Part shown: positions 20,542-31,866 of the stretch, one piece after another
How the letters are laid out: every line of letters starts with the position of its first letter
Numbering within the stretch: the first letter of the stretch is position 1
NCBI GenBank assembly: GCA_018136815.1
Contig: CM030934.1
Span: 2,316,000 to 2,379,999, forward strand
DNA length: 64,000 bases
Direction of reading: 5' to 3'
DNA from: Isochrysis galbana
Taxonomy: Eukaryota > Haptophyta > Isochrysidales > Isochrysidaceae
Made by a program: the position numbers and the translations under genes
The notes under the pieces: model-generated
The model's database searches: none
The model's input: the letters and a program-made list of their open reading frames with translations, nothing else
Told to the model about the DNA's origin: nothing

Positions 20542-20559
20542 TCAACTGCTAAGTTTCTA
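20542..20559 (+). repeat. Target-site duplication, right copy (SINE dimer)
   Basis: TCAACTGCTAAGTTTCTA, identical to 18625-18642. Confidence 0.95.
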
Positions 20560-20811
20560 CTTATAAGCTCACCAGTGGGTGGGCAAGACCCCCCCACCTC
20601 TCTCCACTCTTCCCCTCAACTAACTTTGTAGTTGGTTGCGATGGAGCGCGCCGACGCGACTCTCCTCTCCTCAGCTCCTCAGCTCCTCAGGGCCCTGCAC
20701 CCCCACCCTGACGAATTGGAATGGCCCATAGGGCCTGAGGGCAATGAGGAGGGAGGCATGCCGGCGGCAGGCGCGGCTGGGGAGACGACTTCGGAGACGC
20801 TGACGGGCTGA
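20560..20811 (+). mobile_element. LINE-type 5' end with short ORF1 start
   Basis: The hairpin CAACTA-ACTTTG-TAGTTG (20617-20634) stands six bases before ATGGAGCGCGCCGACGCG (ATG at 20641), the layout seen at the other LINE 5' ends. The 56-codon frame stops at 20811. Between 20570 and 20612 a G-run/C-run pair followed by CACCTCTCTCCACTC resembles the 5' region of the SINE-like elements. Boundaries are uncertain. Confidence 0.55.
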
Positions 20812-21480
20812 GGTCCGTCAGCAGAGGAAGTCGGGCAGGCGCCTTGACGCAGGAGCAGGAGTCGAATCGCTCGTTGATTTCGTGCTTTCGTGCGTGAAGG
20901 CTGGAAACTTGAAGACGTTAGCTGCCGTCACCGTTGGGTCGTTCATCTTGCGAACGAAGGCGTCGGTCACGCGAGTGGCCAGAGTCACTAAGTCCTCACC
21001 CTCCGAGCGCGTGGTGCAACGGTCCCATTCCGCGGGCGCAGTCTCTTTGGCGAAACCTGAAACCTTTTGCCACGGGGCGCGTGGGGGTCTGGGTCGGGGG
21101 CCCAAAGGGCAAAGGGCACCGGATATGTGCTAGGTACACCTACACCTATCCGGTCACCATATCCAAAAATCTCGTAATGCATCCTCGATCTTGATGAATT
21201 GGTCAATTTTCACCCTTACCCTTAGAACTTAGAAGTTGATGAAGTTGAAGTGTTGAAGTATGAAAAATGAAATAGCTGTTTGTGTTTGACTGCCCTAGCT
21301 AGCATCCCTAGCCACATACGCCAGACGAGCCATGCACAAACCGTGCACACACACCCCTCGCGGGGTAAGGGCTCCGTTGCCAAGTTGCCAAAGAGGGCAA
21401 AGGTCGCGCAGCACTAAGGTTATACTCCCATAACAAGAAAACTCTGACGCCCTCTCTTTTCCCTTCCTATAATCTCTAGT
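20812..21480. other. Intergenic sequence, one unassigned frame
   Basis: On the minus strand 20818-21105 is open for 95 codons (with a DLVTLATRVTDAFVRK segment). It resembles no family I know and has no supporting context. Nothing else is recognised. Confidence 0.35.
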
Positions 21481-21489
21481 ATACTATTG

Positions 21490-21608
21490 TACTCTCTCTC
21501 TCTCTTCACGCCACAGACTTCACGTCCTCTCTCTCCCCTTCTCTTGCCCCCGAGCCATCCCCCGCTCTCCCCTTCTCCTTCCCTCCCTCCCTCCCTCCCT
21601 CCCTCCCT

Positions 21609-21697
<89 letters not shown>

Positions 21698-21850
21698 TCC
21701 CTCTCCCTCTCCCTCTCCCTCTCCCTCTCCCTCTCCCTCTCCCTCTCCCTCTCCCTCTCCCTCTCCCTCTCCCTCTCTCTCTCTCTGATCGCCCCTCACC
21801 CCCACCCACCCACCCCCAAGACCCAACCCCCACCCCCAATCCCTCTCTGC
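21490..21850 (+). promoter_or_regulatory. CT, CCCT and CCCTCT repeat tract upstream of the CLPTM1 gene
   Basis: About 21585-21612 is (CCCT)n, 21613-21690 is (CT)n and 21691-21780 is (CCCTCT)n, ending just before the ATG at 21855. It is the longest of the coding-strand pyrimidine tracts and sits directly against the gene. Confidence 0.5.
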
Positions 21851-21854
21851 CGGG

Positions 21855-24194
21855 ATGGCCGCCTCAATCTTGCTCTGTGCTGCGTGCGTCTGCGGCGCAG
21901 TGAGGCAGCACGCGCACAGCTTCTCACCGGGAGAGCCGCTCGAGCTCCGTCTCTACCTCTCGCACAGCCCCCGCTTCCGCGCCTTCAACTCCTCAGCACC
22001 AGTGTGGGTCGAGAAGGGGATTCTCTACTCCTCGGACGCCCCGGAGCGCTCAATGCAAATCGAGGTGCCGATCGGGGAAGAGCTCCTCGCCAACGGTAGC
22101 CTCTATGCTCACGCGTTCTTCACTCGCGAGGGCTACTCGCCCGATCCCACAGCCAGTGCCGCATACGACCCGTGGGCGACGACGAGCCTCTCTACGGAGC
22201 TGGTAGCATACGCGGAGAGGCGCAAGCCCATCGGGCTGAAGAAGCTGCTGACGGGAGAGCCTGCGCCGTGGGAGGAAGAGCTGCGACGTGGCGCCGCCGC
22301 TGCGCGCGCTGCTGGCCGTCCAGAAGACGAGTTCGTCTCGTACTGGAAGCCTGCACTCCACCTACAGGTGCGCGGAGGTCAAGCGGAAAGGGGGATTGTG
22401 CTGAGCTTGTCCTGCTTGCGGGGGCTCTCGTCCGATGGTCGCTGCTGGCCAGTCCTGCCGTGCCTGGTGATGAGCACGCCCGTAGGAGTGCTCCTCCATG
22501 GTGCCCCAAACTCATGGGCTCTCTCACTCCTCCGCGCAGTTGGTGGTGGACACAGAACAGCACGAGTTGGGCACGCTTCCGCAGCTGTACCAGTCCTTCC
22601 TGTATGCCTACCGTCTAATGGATCGCTCTGGCCGGTACAAGCCGCTCGTCTACTCCAATGAGCTGACGGTGATGCGTGCGCACTGGCAGGCGATCAATAG
22701 CAGTCGGTCTGGTCTGCCTCTCGAGCTCAGCTACCGGCCCATGACGCTCAAACGCTTTCAATGGATCGTTCAGGTGCGCGCAATGTCCTGTGTTGGAGAG
22801 TGAGCGCCGTTGCGACCCTGGCAGCTCCATACTCGCTGCTCTACCACGTGCCCCCATCTTAACCATTGGGCTACCGGCATGCGGTGCAGTTGGAGCACTC
22901 CTTTGCCCAGAACGAGGAGGCGCTCGGGATCTCCCAGAAGGAGTCGGAGGAATTGCGCGGCATGTTTGTGCACACCAGCCCAGTGTTGCTTTACACGACC
23001 ATCGCCGTCTCAGCTGTCCACCTGCTCTTCGACCTGCTCGCCTTCCACTCGGATCTGTCGTTCTGGTCGGGCGTCGACTCGATGGAAGGGCTCTCGTCCC
23101 GTACGCTCGTGCTCAACGAGGTGATGGAGCTGGTGGTGCTCCTCTATCTCATTGAGGAGCAGTCCTCGTGGCTCGTGCAGGTGGGACGAAATGCCGACAG
23201 GCTCCATTTCCGACATAACGACACAGGCATGAGCCGCGCCTAGCGAACCGAGCCAAAGCTGCTGCTTGGACTCACCACTCGCCGATCGCCCGGCAGGTGA
23301 CCTCGGTGCTCACCCTTGTTCTTGGAGTCTTCAAGATCTTCAAGTCCACGCGCGTGCGCCGTCGCGACGCAGAGCGTGCCGGCGCCGAGGAGAGCCTCAC
23401 CGACAAGTATGACCGCCTTGCCTTTCGCTATCTTCTGGGCCCTCTAGTCGTGCTTGTCATCGGGTACTCGACGTGGTGTCTCTTCAGCTCGTACTTCCGG
23501 TCGTGGTGCGCCGCAAGCCCTTCCGTAATCACCCTGCCCTTTGGGCGGCATGCTCGAATAGCGATCCCACCGACATTGGATGCTCGATCACATGGTGGCT
23601 TGAGCTCTCATCAGCCCGGGTACTCACGGCGTTCCCATGTGGCACAGGTATTCATGGGTCCTCGAGTCTCTCGTGGCGTTGGTGTACGGCTGTGGCTTTA
23701 TCGTGATGACCCCTCAACTGTTCATCAATTGGCGGTTGAAGAGCGTTGCGCACCTGCCATGGAAATTCTTCATGTACAAGGCGAGCCTTTTCACGCTCTG
23801 CTGTAGCTCCGCCGCTGCCGCGGCGGCGGCCGTCCTCGTCCTTGGTCGCTTCTCCGCCGCGTCCCGCCCCCTCCCTTTTCTGCAGTGCCCCACTTCACCT
23901 TAGTCTTCAATCACCTTGTAGGCGCTCAACACCTTCATTGACGACCTCTTTGCCTTCATCATCAAGATGCCCACGTTGCACCGCATGTCATGTTTCCGCG
24001 ACGACATTGTCTTCGCCGTTTTCATGTACCAGCGTTGGGTGTACAAGGTCGACCCGACACGAGTAAACGAGTTTGGACAACGGGGAGATGGCGCCGGCAC
24101 TCCACAGGGTAAGGACACCGACACGGGTGGAACCACGGTGAAGGCTAGCTCCTCTACCTCAGGCAAAGCGAAGAAGAGCAAAAAGGCCGATTGA
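21855..24194 (+). CDS. CLPTM1 family polytopic membrane protein
   Basis: Exons 21855-22367, 22540-22773, 22890-23180, 23297-23505, 23648-23780 and 23922-24194 give 550 residues. The long lumenal part contains YWKPALHLQ and RPMTLKRFQWIVQLEHSF. Membrane segments follow, with HLLFDLLAFHSDLSFW, GFIVMTPQLFINWRLKSVAHLPWKFFMYK and ALNTFIDDLFAFIIKMPTLHR. The signature YQRWVYKVDPTRVNEFG is near the C-terminus, before a Ser/Lys-rich tail. Human CLPTM1L scrambles glucosaminyl-phosphatidylinositol in the ER for GPI-anchor synthesis, and CLPTM1 controls surface delivery of receptors. An ER location fits the N-terminal hydrophobic segment. Intron 5 (AAG|GCGAGC...TTGTAG|GCG) is best read as GC-AG. The N-terminus is shorter than in animals. 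Confidence 0.93.
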
Positions 24195-25336
24195 CGCAGC
24201 TTTTCGGGCCAACAACTCGCCGCGCGGCGTGGGCGCTGCTGCTCACGCACGCCTCGGAAAGGCGAGGCTAGGATTGAAACTGCAGGTGCGCCAAAGGTTA
24301 CGTGGTATCCCGCATGCGCGTAAGGATGAGCGGGCGGGAGTGCCGCGCGATGGCCATAGCCCACCAATAATTTGGCTTTGCATGCGAAGCTCAGGACGTG
24401 TCATCTTGCCTGTATGGTGGAGCTGATCATGTGAGAGTGTGGAGTGTGGCAGGCACAGATGCAAGAGCTGGAGTGCACTTGCCTTTTCTTTGGGCCATGT
24501 CCTTTTGGCTTTGCTGGTTGCCTTGCTAAATCATGAGAACACCTTGCCAAGCAGAAGAGAGAAGCCGCGCGCGGGCATTGTGCGCAAGCTGCAACTATTA
24601 GAAGGCAAGCGAGGGCAAGTTTAGAGGTGGGGGAGGCTGGGTTAAAAAAAAACTCTTGTTGATCCAGCGGCCCAATTTTTTTTATCGGGGGACCGGGGGA
24701 AGATTTCCCCTCGTCTCTCCCCGCTCTAATCCGAATCCGAGGCAGAGCGATGGCGACCGACCCGCCCGACAGGCCGACCTTCGCCGCGCTCCAGCGAGAG
24801 CACGGCGGCGGTCAGCCCCCCCTTGTCGCTGGTGTTCGGGCAACACCAAATGTGGTTCGGGGTTCGGGGACACCAGACGGCGGTCTCACCGGCGTTTCAT
24901 GCCACCGCACTCGGCCGATTTCTGCTTCACCTGCCCACGCAGCATGGCTGCCAGCCCCACCCACACCACTTTCAACCCCAACCTGAGGAGGATGACACCG
25001 GCTCGCCTACGCGCTCCTATGCCTACGCGCAGAAGCCCCCATCCAGGCTATTGCTATTGGTACGCTTGCCCTCCCAACCCCGCAGACTACCCACCCGCGC
25101 GCTCGGGAATCGTGGCGAGCATTGCCATACAGCCCTCTTCGCGCGCTGCGCTGCCACCTCAGGACTTACTGTGCCATCTACCGAGGCGGTCGCCAAGTGC
25201 ATCGCGTTCGCGGAGCCTGACCACTGGCGCGCCCCGCCCTTGCACCGCATACCGCCCGCACTTCTACCGGGCGCCACCTTAAAAAGCCCACTCCAAGGGA
25301 CCGCGCGGGGAGAGGGAGCGCGGGAAGAGGGGGACG
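24195..25336. other. Intergenic sequence with unassigned open frames
   Basis: Overlapping frames on the plus strand are open for 60-200 codons between 24656 and 25430. None shows a conserved motif, and their continuation overlaps the GT8 gene in another frame. They could hide a 5' UTR or a small gene; I see no support for either. Confidence 0.35.
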
Positions 25337-26668
25337 ATGGAGTGCCCCTCGCTGCCAGAGCCCGCGGGCAGCGAGGGGCGGCGGCGGCGTGCGTTCGTCA
25401 CACTGCTCACGTCCGACTCGTATGCTAAGGGCGTCGTCGCCCTCTGCCACTCCCTCGCTGAGGTGGGCTGTGCCTACCCTCTGTTGGTGATGGCGGCCGC
25501 TGCCGTCGGAGAGCAGACCCTCTGCCTCCTCTCGCAGATCGGCTGCGAGATTCGGCGCGTGTCCGCGTTCACGCTGCCTGCCGGCACCGCTGGCCCGCCT
25601 GCCTACGAATGCGACCACTTCGCGCACTGCTGGATCAAGTTGCACATGTGGGAATGGGAGAATGAGTTTGAGCGGCTCGTCTACCTGGACGCAGACATCA
25701 TCGTGCTTAAGCCCATTGATCACCTACTTGGCGACGAACCTCCTTTCGGCGCGCAGCCTGAGCACGAACCGTTTGGAACAGCCGACTATCGGGTGGATAT
25801 TGAGAGCCTGCCGCCCTTCAGCCCATCCTCACGTACATCTAAGGTTGCCCACGATGCCGATAGCGCCGGTGTTGAGGCCAGCAAGCCACACGAGGCGTGC
25901 GGGCGAGACGATGGGATGGATCGCCCTTTACCAGCGCTACACAGCGATGACTGGATCGGAGCGGTGCAAGAGTGCTTCTGCCCAGTCCCTGGCAGGAGTC
26001 ACTTGTGCCCGTATCCCACTTACCCTAAGCACCCAACAGCGGCAGCAGGTGGCTGTATGGGGGCTGTGCTTGCCGGCAGTACGGCAAACTGCGCAACGGC
26101 GCAAGCTACCGTGACGACTGCGACCCGAATTGCTCGCCTCGCTTCCGACGTCCAGGAGCAACCCACGACTTCAGAGTACTTCAACGCGGGCGTCCTTGTG
26201 CTGACGCCGAGCCGGCGTGTAGCTGCTGCAATGGCTGCATCTCTCCGTCGCTCAGACCTCTCACGCTTCCCCTTTGCCGAGCAGGACTTTCTGAACGTTT
26301 TCTTCACCTCACGACGGTGGCGCAGGCTTCCTTGGGAGTACAATGCTACCAAGGCGCTCTTCGGGTGCCACCGCGAGACGGTCTGGGACTATTCGCGTGC
26401 TCGTGTGATTCACTACACGATGGCCAAGCCTTGGGAATTGGGCCATCCCTGTCACCGCGGCTTTGCCAAGCTCAACATGCTCTGGCTAGCCGCTTACTCG
26501 GAGCCTGCTGCGATCGGGCGTGTCTTGCTCAGGCTGCATCTCGAGGACAAAAGGCGTCGTGCGGCCCTTACGGCTGCGGCGCATGCCGGGACTAAGTACT
26601 GTGGAATGCGGGACGACGATGTGTCCGCCAAATCTGCTGATGACACGGCCTTCCACAAATCGCAATGA
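25337..26668 (+). CDS. GT8-family glycosyltransferase (glycogenin/galactinol synthase-like)
   Basis: A single open frame of 443 residues. AFVTLLTSDSYAKGVVALCHSL is the GT-A N-terminal strand and helix. YLDADIIVLKPIDHLL carries the metal-binding DxD. An ECFCPVPG...CPYPTYPKHPTA segment, YFNAGVLVLTPS, FPFAEQDFLNVFF, EYNATKAL and RVIHYTMAKPWE follow in family order, including the late His that completes the metal site. The family transfers sugars from nucleotide sugars with retention of configuration. A low-similarity insert (about residues 150-190) lies between the DxD and the ECFC block. There is no signal peptide or membrane segment, so a cytosolic enzyme is likely. It is one of the few genes here without a pyrimidine tract upstream. 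Confidence 0.9.
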   Translation: MECPSLPEPAGSEGRRRRAFVTLLTSDSYAKGVVALCHSLAEVGCAYPLLVMAAAAVGEQTLCLLSQIGCEIRRVSAFTLPAGTAGPPAYECDHFAHCWIKLHMWEWENEFERLVYLDADIIVLKPIDHLLGDEPPFGAQPEHEPFGTADYRVDIESLPPFSPSSRTSKVAHDADSAGVEASKPHEACGRDDGMDRPLPALHSDDWIGAVQECFCPVPGRSHLCPYPTYPKHPTAAAGGCMGAVLAGSTANCATAQATVTTATRIARLASDVQEQPTTSEYFNAGVLVLTPSRRVAAAMAASLRRSDLSRFPFAEQDFLNVFFTSRRWRRLPWEYNATKALFGCHRETVWDYSRARVIHYTMAKPWELGHPCHRGFAKLNMLWLAAYSEPAAIGRVLLRLHLEDKRRRAALTAAAHAGTKYCGMRDDDVSAKSADDTAFHKSQ

Positions 26669-27540
26669 ACGCTTGGTGGGAGCGTGCGGTGCGAGGTGTA
26701 GCGCGTTCGGCGCCTCGATTGCGGGATTGTGGCAGCCCACCAATGGGCTGTGTACCAACCCAGGCGCCTCCTGCGCGCTCGCTCTGCCCTTTTCGTCACC
26801 TCGAGCTACCTTCCCGTCTCGCTTCCTCTATCCCTCCGTGTTGGCGCTCTGATCCTCCGCCTCCCCCCGCAAGCCCACGGCACCCACTCGCTGCACCATT
26901 CGAGTGGCCCTGGTTGGCACTGCAGCGCACACATTATTCGGAGCAGGCAGTTGGGCAATGCCAAGTCAACTCATCATCCATGCATGCAGCGTTACAGTTC
27001 TGCCGGCAGCGCACTTGCCGAGCAGGAGACGGAGCCAACCAATCCTCTTTGTAGACGCGTGCTCACTCGTCAGTAGTCACATGAGATTGTAACTCTTTAT
27101 TGCCGGGACCGCAGCAGCCATGTGGCTGCTTTGTTTTGTACTATTTTGTGGAGAGGAGGGAAAGAAGTGATCACAGGGAGGCCGCAGCGCAGCCCCCTGT
27201 GGCTTGTGGGTGAGTAGCGCGGCGCGCCGCGCATCCTGTCACTTCATCGCACGTTGAAAGGCTCCCAAAGGGGGCTACTGTGCACACAGGGCACACTAAC
27301 AGTATCGCATGCAAATCAAACGCACACATGGAGGGATAGCGTAGGAGACTCACACACGCGAACAAGGAGAGAAGGGGAGAGATCACGGCTCGATTCATGT
27401 ATGTGGCCCTCTCCCCCTTGCATCGCCCTGCCCTTAGAAGTACGTTAAATAGAAAATGCTAGCTGTTTGAGCGCCCTATGTTTGATCGCCCTATGCCCTA
27501 TCTATCCTTTCTTTTCTTATATTTTTTTCTTGAGAAACGT
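26669..27540. other. Intergenic sequence, no gene recognised
   Basis: Short frames only; no family, repeat or RNA gene is recognised. Confidence 0.5.
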
Positions 27541-27544
27541 TTTT

Positions 27545-27675
27545 TTAGGGTCCATTGTACTTGGACGGCCCAACTTTCGCGAAATCTCGAACGAAGTCGA
27601 CGCTCAGAAAACGAAAAAATGATTTGAAAATGAAAATGAAAATGAGCCAAAATTTTGCGAGGAAAAAAATCGGCA
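27545..27675 (+). repeat. T-rich dispersed repeat, copy E
   Basis: It has GGCCCAACTTTCGCGAAAT near the left end and GAGCCAAAATTTTGCGAGG near the right, with (GAAAAT)n in between. Its reverse complement follows the same order of words as copies A, B and C. Confidence 0.4.
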
Positions 27676-27889
27676 GGGGTGTGCCGAGACGCAATGCGAT
27701 GGCCTCGCAGTCGCAGCCATATACTTATCAATTAACTAGGCATAATATTTCTTGGCCCAAATAGGTTGAGAAACTGACGAAGCGCCGATTTCGACGTTTC
27801 GCTTTTATATATACTCAACGTGAAAACGTAAAAGAATGCAGGGAGAGGTGTCTCGGCTTCATATTGCATTCTTTCGTGCGCACTGGGGG

Positions 27890-27960
27890 AGGGAGGAGGG
27901 GGCGGGGCGGGGCGGGGCGGGAGGCGGGGCGGGGGCGGGGGGGGGAGGGGGGAGGGCTCC
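27890..27960 (+). repeat. G-rich tract with quadruplex potential
   Basis: GGCGGGGCGGGGC-type repeats give more than eight runs of three to nine G within 65 bases. A G-quadruplex could form on the plus strand. No gene is adjacent. Confidence 0.7.
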
Positions 27961-28252
27961 TCGGCCAAAATGAACACTCCTTGTCATTCGCAATCTGAGC
28001 TCATTTTTCTCGCGCACGAGCCCTTTCCACTGTGGGCCATCGCCATGGTGCAAACTCGTCGAAGTGAAGCGCCGAGTTCGGCGCTTCGGACCGGCACTTA
28101 GGAGTTAAAGAGGAATTATCAGGGGGAGCTCACAACCTATTCTTGGAACGAGGCTCAGTGCGGCATAGCGTGTGAAGGGCAGCACGTCCCTGGTCCCCCT
28201 TTTCCCGCCAATTCCGCCCCGTCCGTCGGCCCCGTCATCGCGCCCCAACTGG

Positions 28253-28254
<2 letters not shown>

Positions 28255-28309
<55 letters not shown>

Positions 28310-28434
28310 CTCTCTCTCTCCCTCTCTCCCTCTCTCCCCTCGCTTGGGTTTCCATACTGTTGGAGGAGGTGTGGTTCTTCCTCACAGTGATCCTTGGCTC
28401 GTTCCCGCCCTCGGTGGACCTCTCTCTCTCTCTC

Positions 28435-28474
<40 letters not shown>

Positions 28475-29677
28475 CCCCGGAGGTTCCCCCTGGTGGCGGA
28501 CTATGAATATACTAGTCTCGAGGAGCCCACATCTCCCTCTCTCCTCTCTCTCCTCTCTCTCCTCTCTCTCCTCTCTCTCCTCTCTCTCCTCTCTCTCCTC
28601 TCTCTCTCCCTCCCGTTACAACCTTGTTGCCCGCTCCCGTCGCCCACTCCCACCCACGAGAGTATATATATATATAGAAAGAGAGAGAGGCGGGGAGAGC
28701 GCCCCGCTGGAGCGTAGAAGAGAGGCGGGAGAGCAGAAGAGAGAGAGAACACAACTTCTGGTGAGGGGGCGGCTCGGCAGCGGGCGGGTTGGAGGGAGAG
28801 AAGGGACGGGGGTAAAGAGAGAGAAGAAAGGCGGGGGGAGGGAGGGAGGGCCGACCGCGGGGGGTGGGCGAGAGGGAGGGAGGGGAGAGAGAGGGAGGGA
28901 GGGAGGGAGAGAGAGAGAGAGGAGAGAGAGGGAGGAGAGAAGGAGAGAGAGAGAGGGAGGGAGAGAGAGGGAGGGAGAGGGAGGGAGAGAGAGGGAGGGG
29001 CCAGAGCTTGGAGGGAGGTGCGGGGGATTGCTGTGATTGGGGTGGGGGGCCCGGCCACCAGAGAGACAGACAGAGAGAGAGAGAGAGAGAAGAGAGAGAA
29101 GAGAGAGAAGAGAGAGAAGAGAGAGAAGAGAGAGAAGAGAGAGATGAGAGAGATGAGAGAGAGAAGAGAGAGAGAGAGGGGGCGGGGCGGGGGCGGGGAG
29201 GGTGTCCCCCGCCGGGGGGAAACTCTGTGGGCACGCGCCCTCCTCCCTCTCCTCCCTTCCCCTTCCCTCCCTCCCTCTCTCTCTCTCTCTTCTCTCTCTT
29301 CTCTCACTCTCTCCCTCTCTCCTCCCTCTCTCTCCCCCCCCCCCTTCCCTCCCCCTTCTCTCCCTCCCCTTCATCCCCCGGGGCCGCCCCCCCCCCCGCC
29401 TCCCCTTCTCACCCGCCGCTCCCCCCGCACCCGCTCTCTCCCCCTCTCCTCTCCTTCCCTTCTCCCACCCCTCCCTCCCACCTCATTTCCTATCGTAATA
29501 CTCGCCCACTACTCGCACTCCTCCCCCCTCTCCGCCCCCTCTCTTCCCCCCTCCTCGCCGGGCGTTTGAAAGCGGCCGCCCACCTGCCCCCCTCACCTTC
29601 CTCTCTCTCTCCCCCCCCCCCCCTCTCTCCCTCTCTCTCCCCCTTCCACCCGCCCACCATTCCCTTCTGCCCCCCCG

Positions 29678-29720
<43 letters not shown>

Positions 29721-29844
29721 CTCTCTCTCCCTCTCTCTCTCCACCTTCTCTCTCTCTCTCCATCAATCCCCAATTTTCCCCTAAACCTTGGATTCTACTC
29801 GTTACCTGAGACCCCCTCCCCCTTCCCTTCTCTCTCTCTCCCCT

Positions 29845-29889
<45 letters not shown>

Positions 29890-29930
29890 TCTCTCGCTCT
29901 CTCTCGTCTCCCCCCCCTCCAACTTCTCCC
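28255..29930. repeat. Alternating CT and GA microsatellite blocks
   Basis: CT-rich on the plus strand at 28255-28345 and 28420-28615, GA-rich at 28676-29185, and CT-rich again at 29230-29930. The last block leads directly into the SANT/Myb gene at 29934. Long Ser/Leu/Pro and Arg/Glu/Gly frames on both strands are composition artefacts. Confidence 0.9.
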
Positions 29931-29933
29931 TCG

Positions 29934-30953
29934 ATGCCCGGTCGTAAGGCGTCGTCCTCCTCTCGGATCTCGGACCGGCAGGCGCGCCGGATCGCCGCCT
30001 ACTGGCTCATCGAACGACAAGGCTGGTCTCCCGCAGACGCCGCCGCCGCCACTGGCTTCAAGAGTGCCGCGACCGCCGCACGCTGGGCACAGCAGGTGAG
30101 AGAGAAGAGAAGAGAGAGAGAGAAGGCGGGGGAGGGGAGGGGGAGGGGGGAAGAGAGAGGGAGGGAAGGAGGGAAGGAGGGAGGAAGAGAGGGAGGGAGG
30201 GAGGGATGGAGGAGGGGAAGGGGGGGGGGACGGGGGGGACGCGGTCTGCAGGATAGAGGAGAGCAGCGACTAGGGCTGACAGGGGATTGCTGGGGTGCTG
30301 ATGCCGCGATAGCCCGCTTTGTTCGCCTCTCTCTTTCACAAGTAGAGCGGCAGGTGAGGTTGGGTCGCGGGGGAGTGTGCCTGTCCGTTGGCTGCACGCC
30401 AGTCTCCTCCACAAATCCCGCAAGCGCAAGCGAGCACGTGGCCGCTGCCAACACTCGGCCAGGCCTCATGTGATCCGTCGGCTCCCAGCACCCACCCACG
30501 TCGGCTCCGAGCCCAGGAGCGGCTACGTGGCGGCAAGGGCAATGGGTTCCGCCGCTGTATGCGACCACCACGCCGACCGCCCACCTCGGCCACCACGCCC
30601 TTCAGGTCGCGATGACCGGCTCCGCCGCTGACTCTGGAGAAAAGAGGAGGAAGCCTCGCGCGGCGCACGCGCGCGCGATTGGTGACGCGCTCGAGCAGGT
30701 CGGGTTTGGCTCGCACCGCGTCGCAGAGCACTTCCATGTCCAACCGATGAGTCAGCGGCACGCCTCGGAGTCCGACAAGGAGGGGCTGACGCGCCGGCCA
30801 TGGAGCGCACAGGAGGACGCTCAGCTGTTGCACATGCGCAATGCGGGGCACGACATCCGCCTCATCGCCACCGCGCTCGGGCGCACCACCCATGGCGTCG
30901 AAACGCGCTGGACGCGGCTCATGAAGCGGCTCGCCAGCCACAACCAGGCTTAA
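29934..30953 (+). CDS. SANT/Myb-like DNA-binding protein
   Basis: Exons 29934-30095 and 30606-30953 give 169 residues. The first exon encodes a basic start (MPGRKASSSSRISDRQARR) and a helix-turn-helix-like stretch with WSPADAAAATGFKSAATAARWAQQ. The second encodes RPWSAQEDAQLLHMRNAGHDIRLIATALGRTTHGVETRWTRL, which has the Trp/acidic start, I-x-x-x-LGR-T turn and late Trp of a single SANT/Myb repeat. It is probably a nuclear DNA-binding or chromatin protein. The 510-base intron (GTGAGAGAG...TTCAG) is supported by phase only; a small extra exon inside cannot be excluded. The CT block ends at the start codon. Confidence 0.6.
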
Positions 30954-31860
30954 GCGCGTCGTGGGGCCGCTCCGCGCGACCGAGGCTGTGGCAGCCCGCC
31001 GAGTGCCTCTTCCAAAAGCACCATTCGGCAGTCCAAAACACTGCCACCATGTGAACATTTCGACGGCGTGTCGCCTTGGCATGCGCTGTCCGTCAGACAC
31101 GCTCGCGGCCGCTCACCCCTGACCCATAGCGTCCGCCAGTCTGCATGTTGCAGCTACGCCCCGCCGACGTTGAGGCTTGCTCGGCGGCGCGCTGCCATCC
31201 GGCACGCCACTGGGCCATATGCCAGCCGATCAGTCGAGGCCGGCGCTCGGCGGCACTCACTGCCTTTACCCTGTTTGCCTCGCCGGCGCACCCTCGGCCC
31301 TCATACCTCCTTGCCCCGCGCTCTCCCGTTCGGCGCGCTCTGCCCGCCAGTGGGTAGGTAGGGGTCTGTCATGTGCCATATATGAGTTCTCGTGTACGAA
31401 TGTTGTGGTGAACGCCCGCTCTCCTCTCATCTTCTCCTGCTATCCAGCTCCAACCTTTGCCCTCTCTCCGTCTCTCCTCCATTTGTGTGTGAGCTGTTGT
31501 GTGCGGGCAGTTGTACGTCGTGTACCAAGCGTGCCGTGTGCTGCGTAGCGCTTTTCGTGGCATGTCTGGGTGTGGTCACAGAGTGGCAGGCCGTCTCGTC
31601 CCGAAATGAAAATGGCAAATAATTTGAAGCTTTGCCGATCCCTTGCAGCCTTCGTCTCGCGCGCTGTGACGACGGCCGCTGGCCTGGCGAGCGGGAGGGC
31701 GCGAGCAGATTGAAGTGCATTTATTTGCGCAAAAGCCGCGCTTGGCAGTGGCAGCAGCCGCTTGCACGTTTGCGCAAGCGTATGCATTTGGCGCTTGGGT
31801 CTGCGGGTGTTGGGTGGTCACATGTGGCCATTCACAATTCACGTTGCTAGCCTTTAGCGC
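30954..31860. other. Intergenic sequence, no gene recognised
   Basis: No conserved frame, RNA gene or repeat is seen. Confidence 0.5.
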
Positions 31861-31866
31861 TACCAA

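Noticed and set aside
24656..25430. Overlapping plus-strand frames upstream of the GT8 gene
   Set aside because: No recognisable motif, no splice pattern that yields a family, and the end overlaps GT8 in another frame.
28255..29930. Long open frames rich in Ser/Leu/Pro or Arg/Glu/Gly
   Set aside because: Such frames arise from (CT)n and (GA)n in any phase. No domain or start context supports translation.
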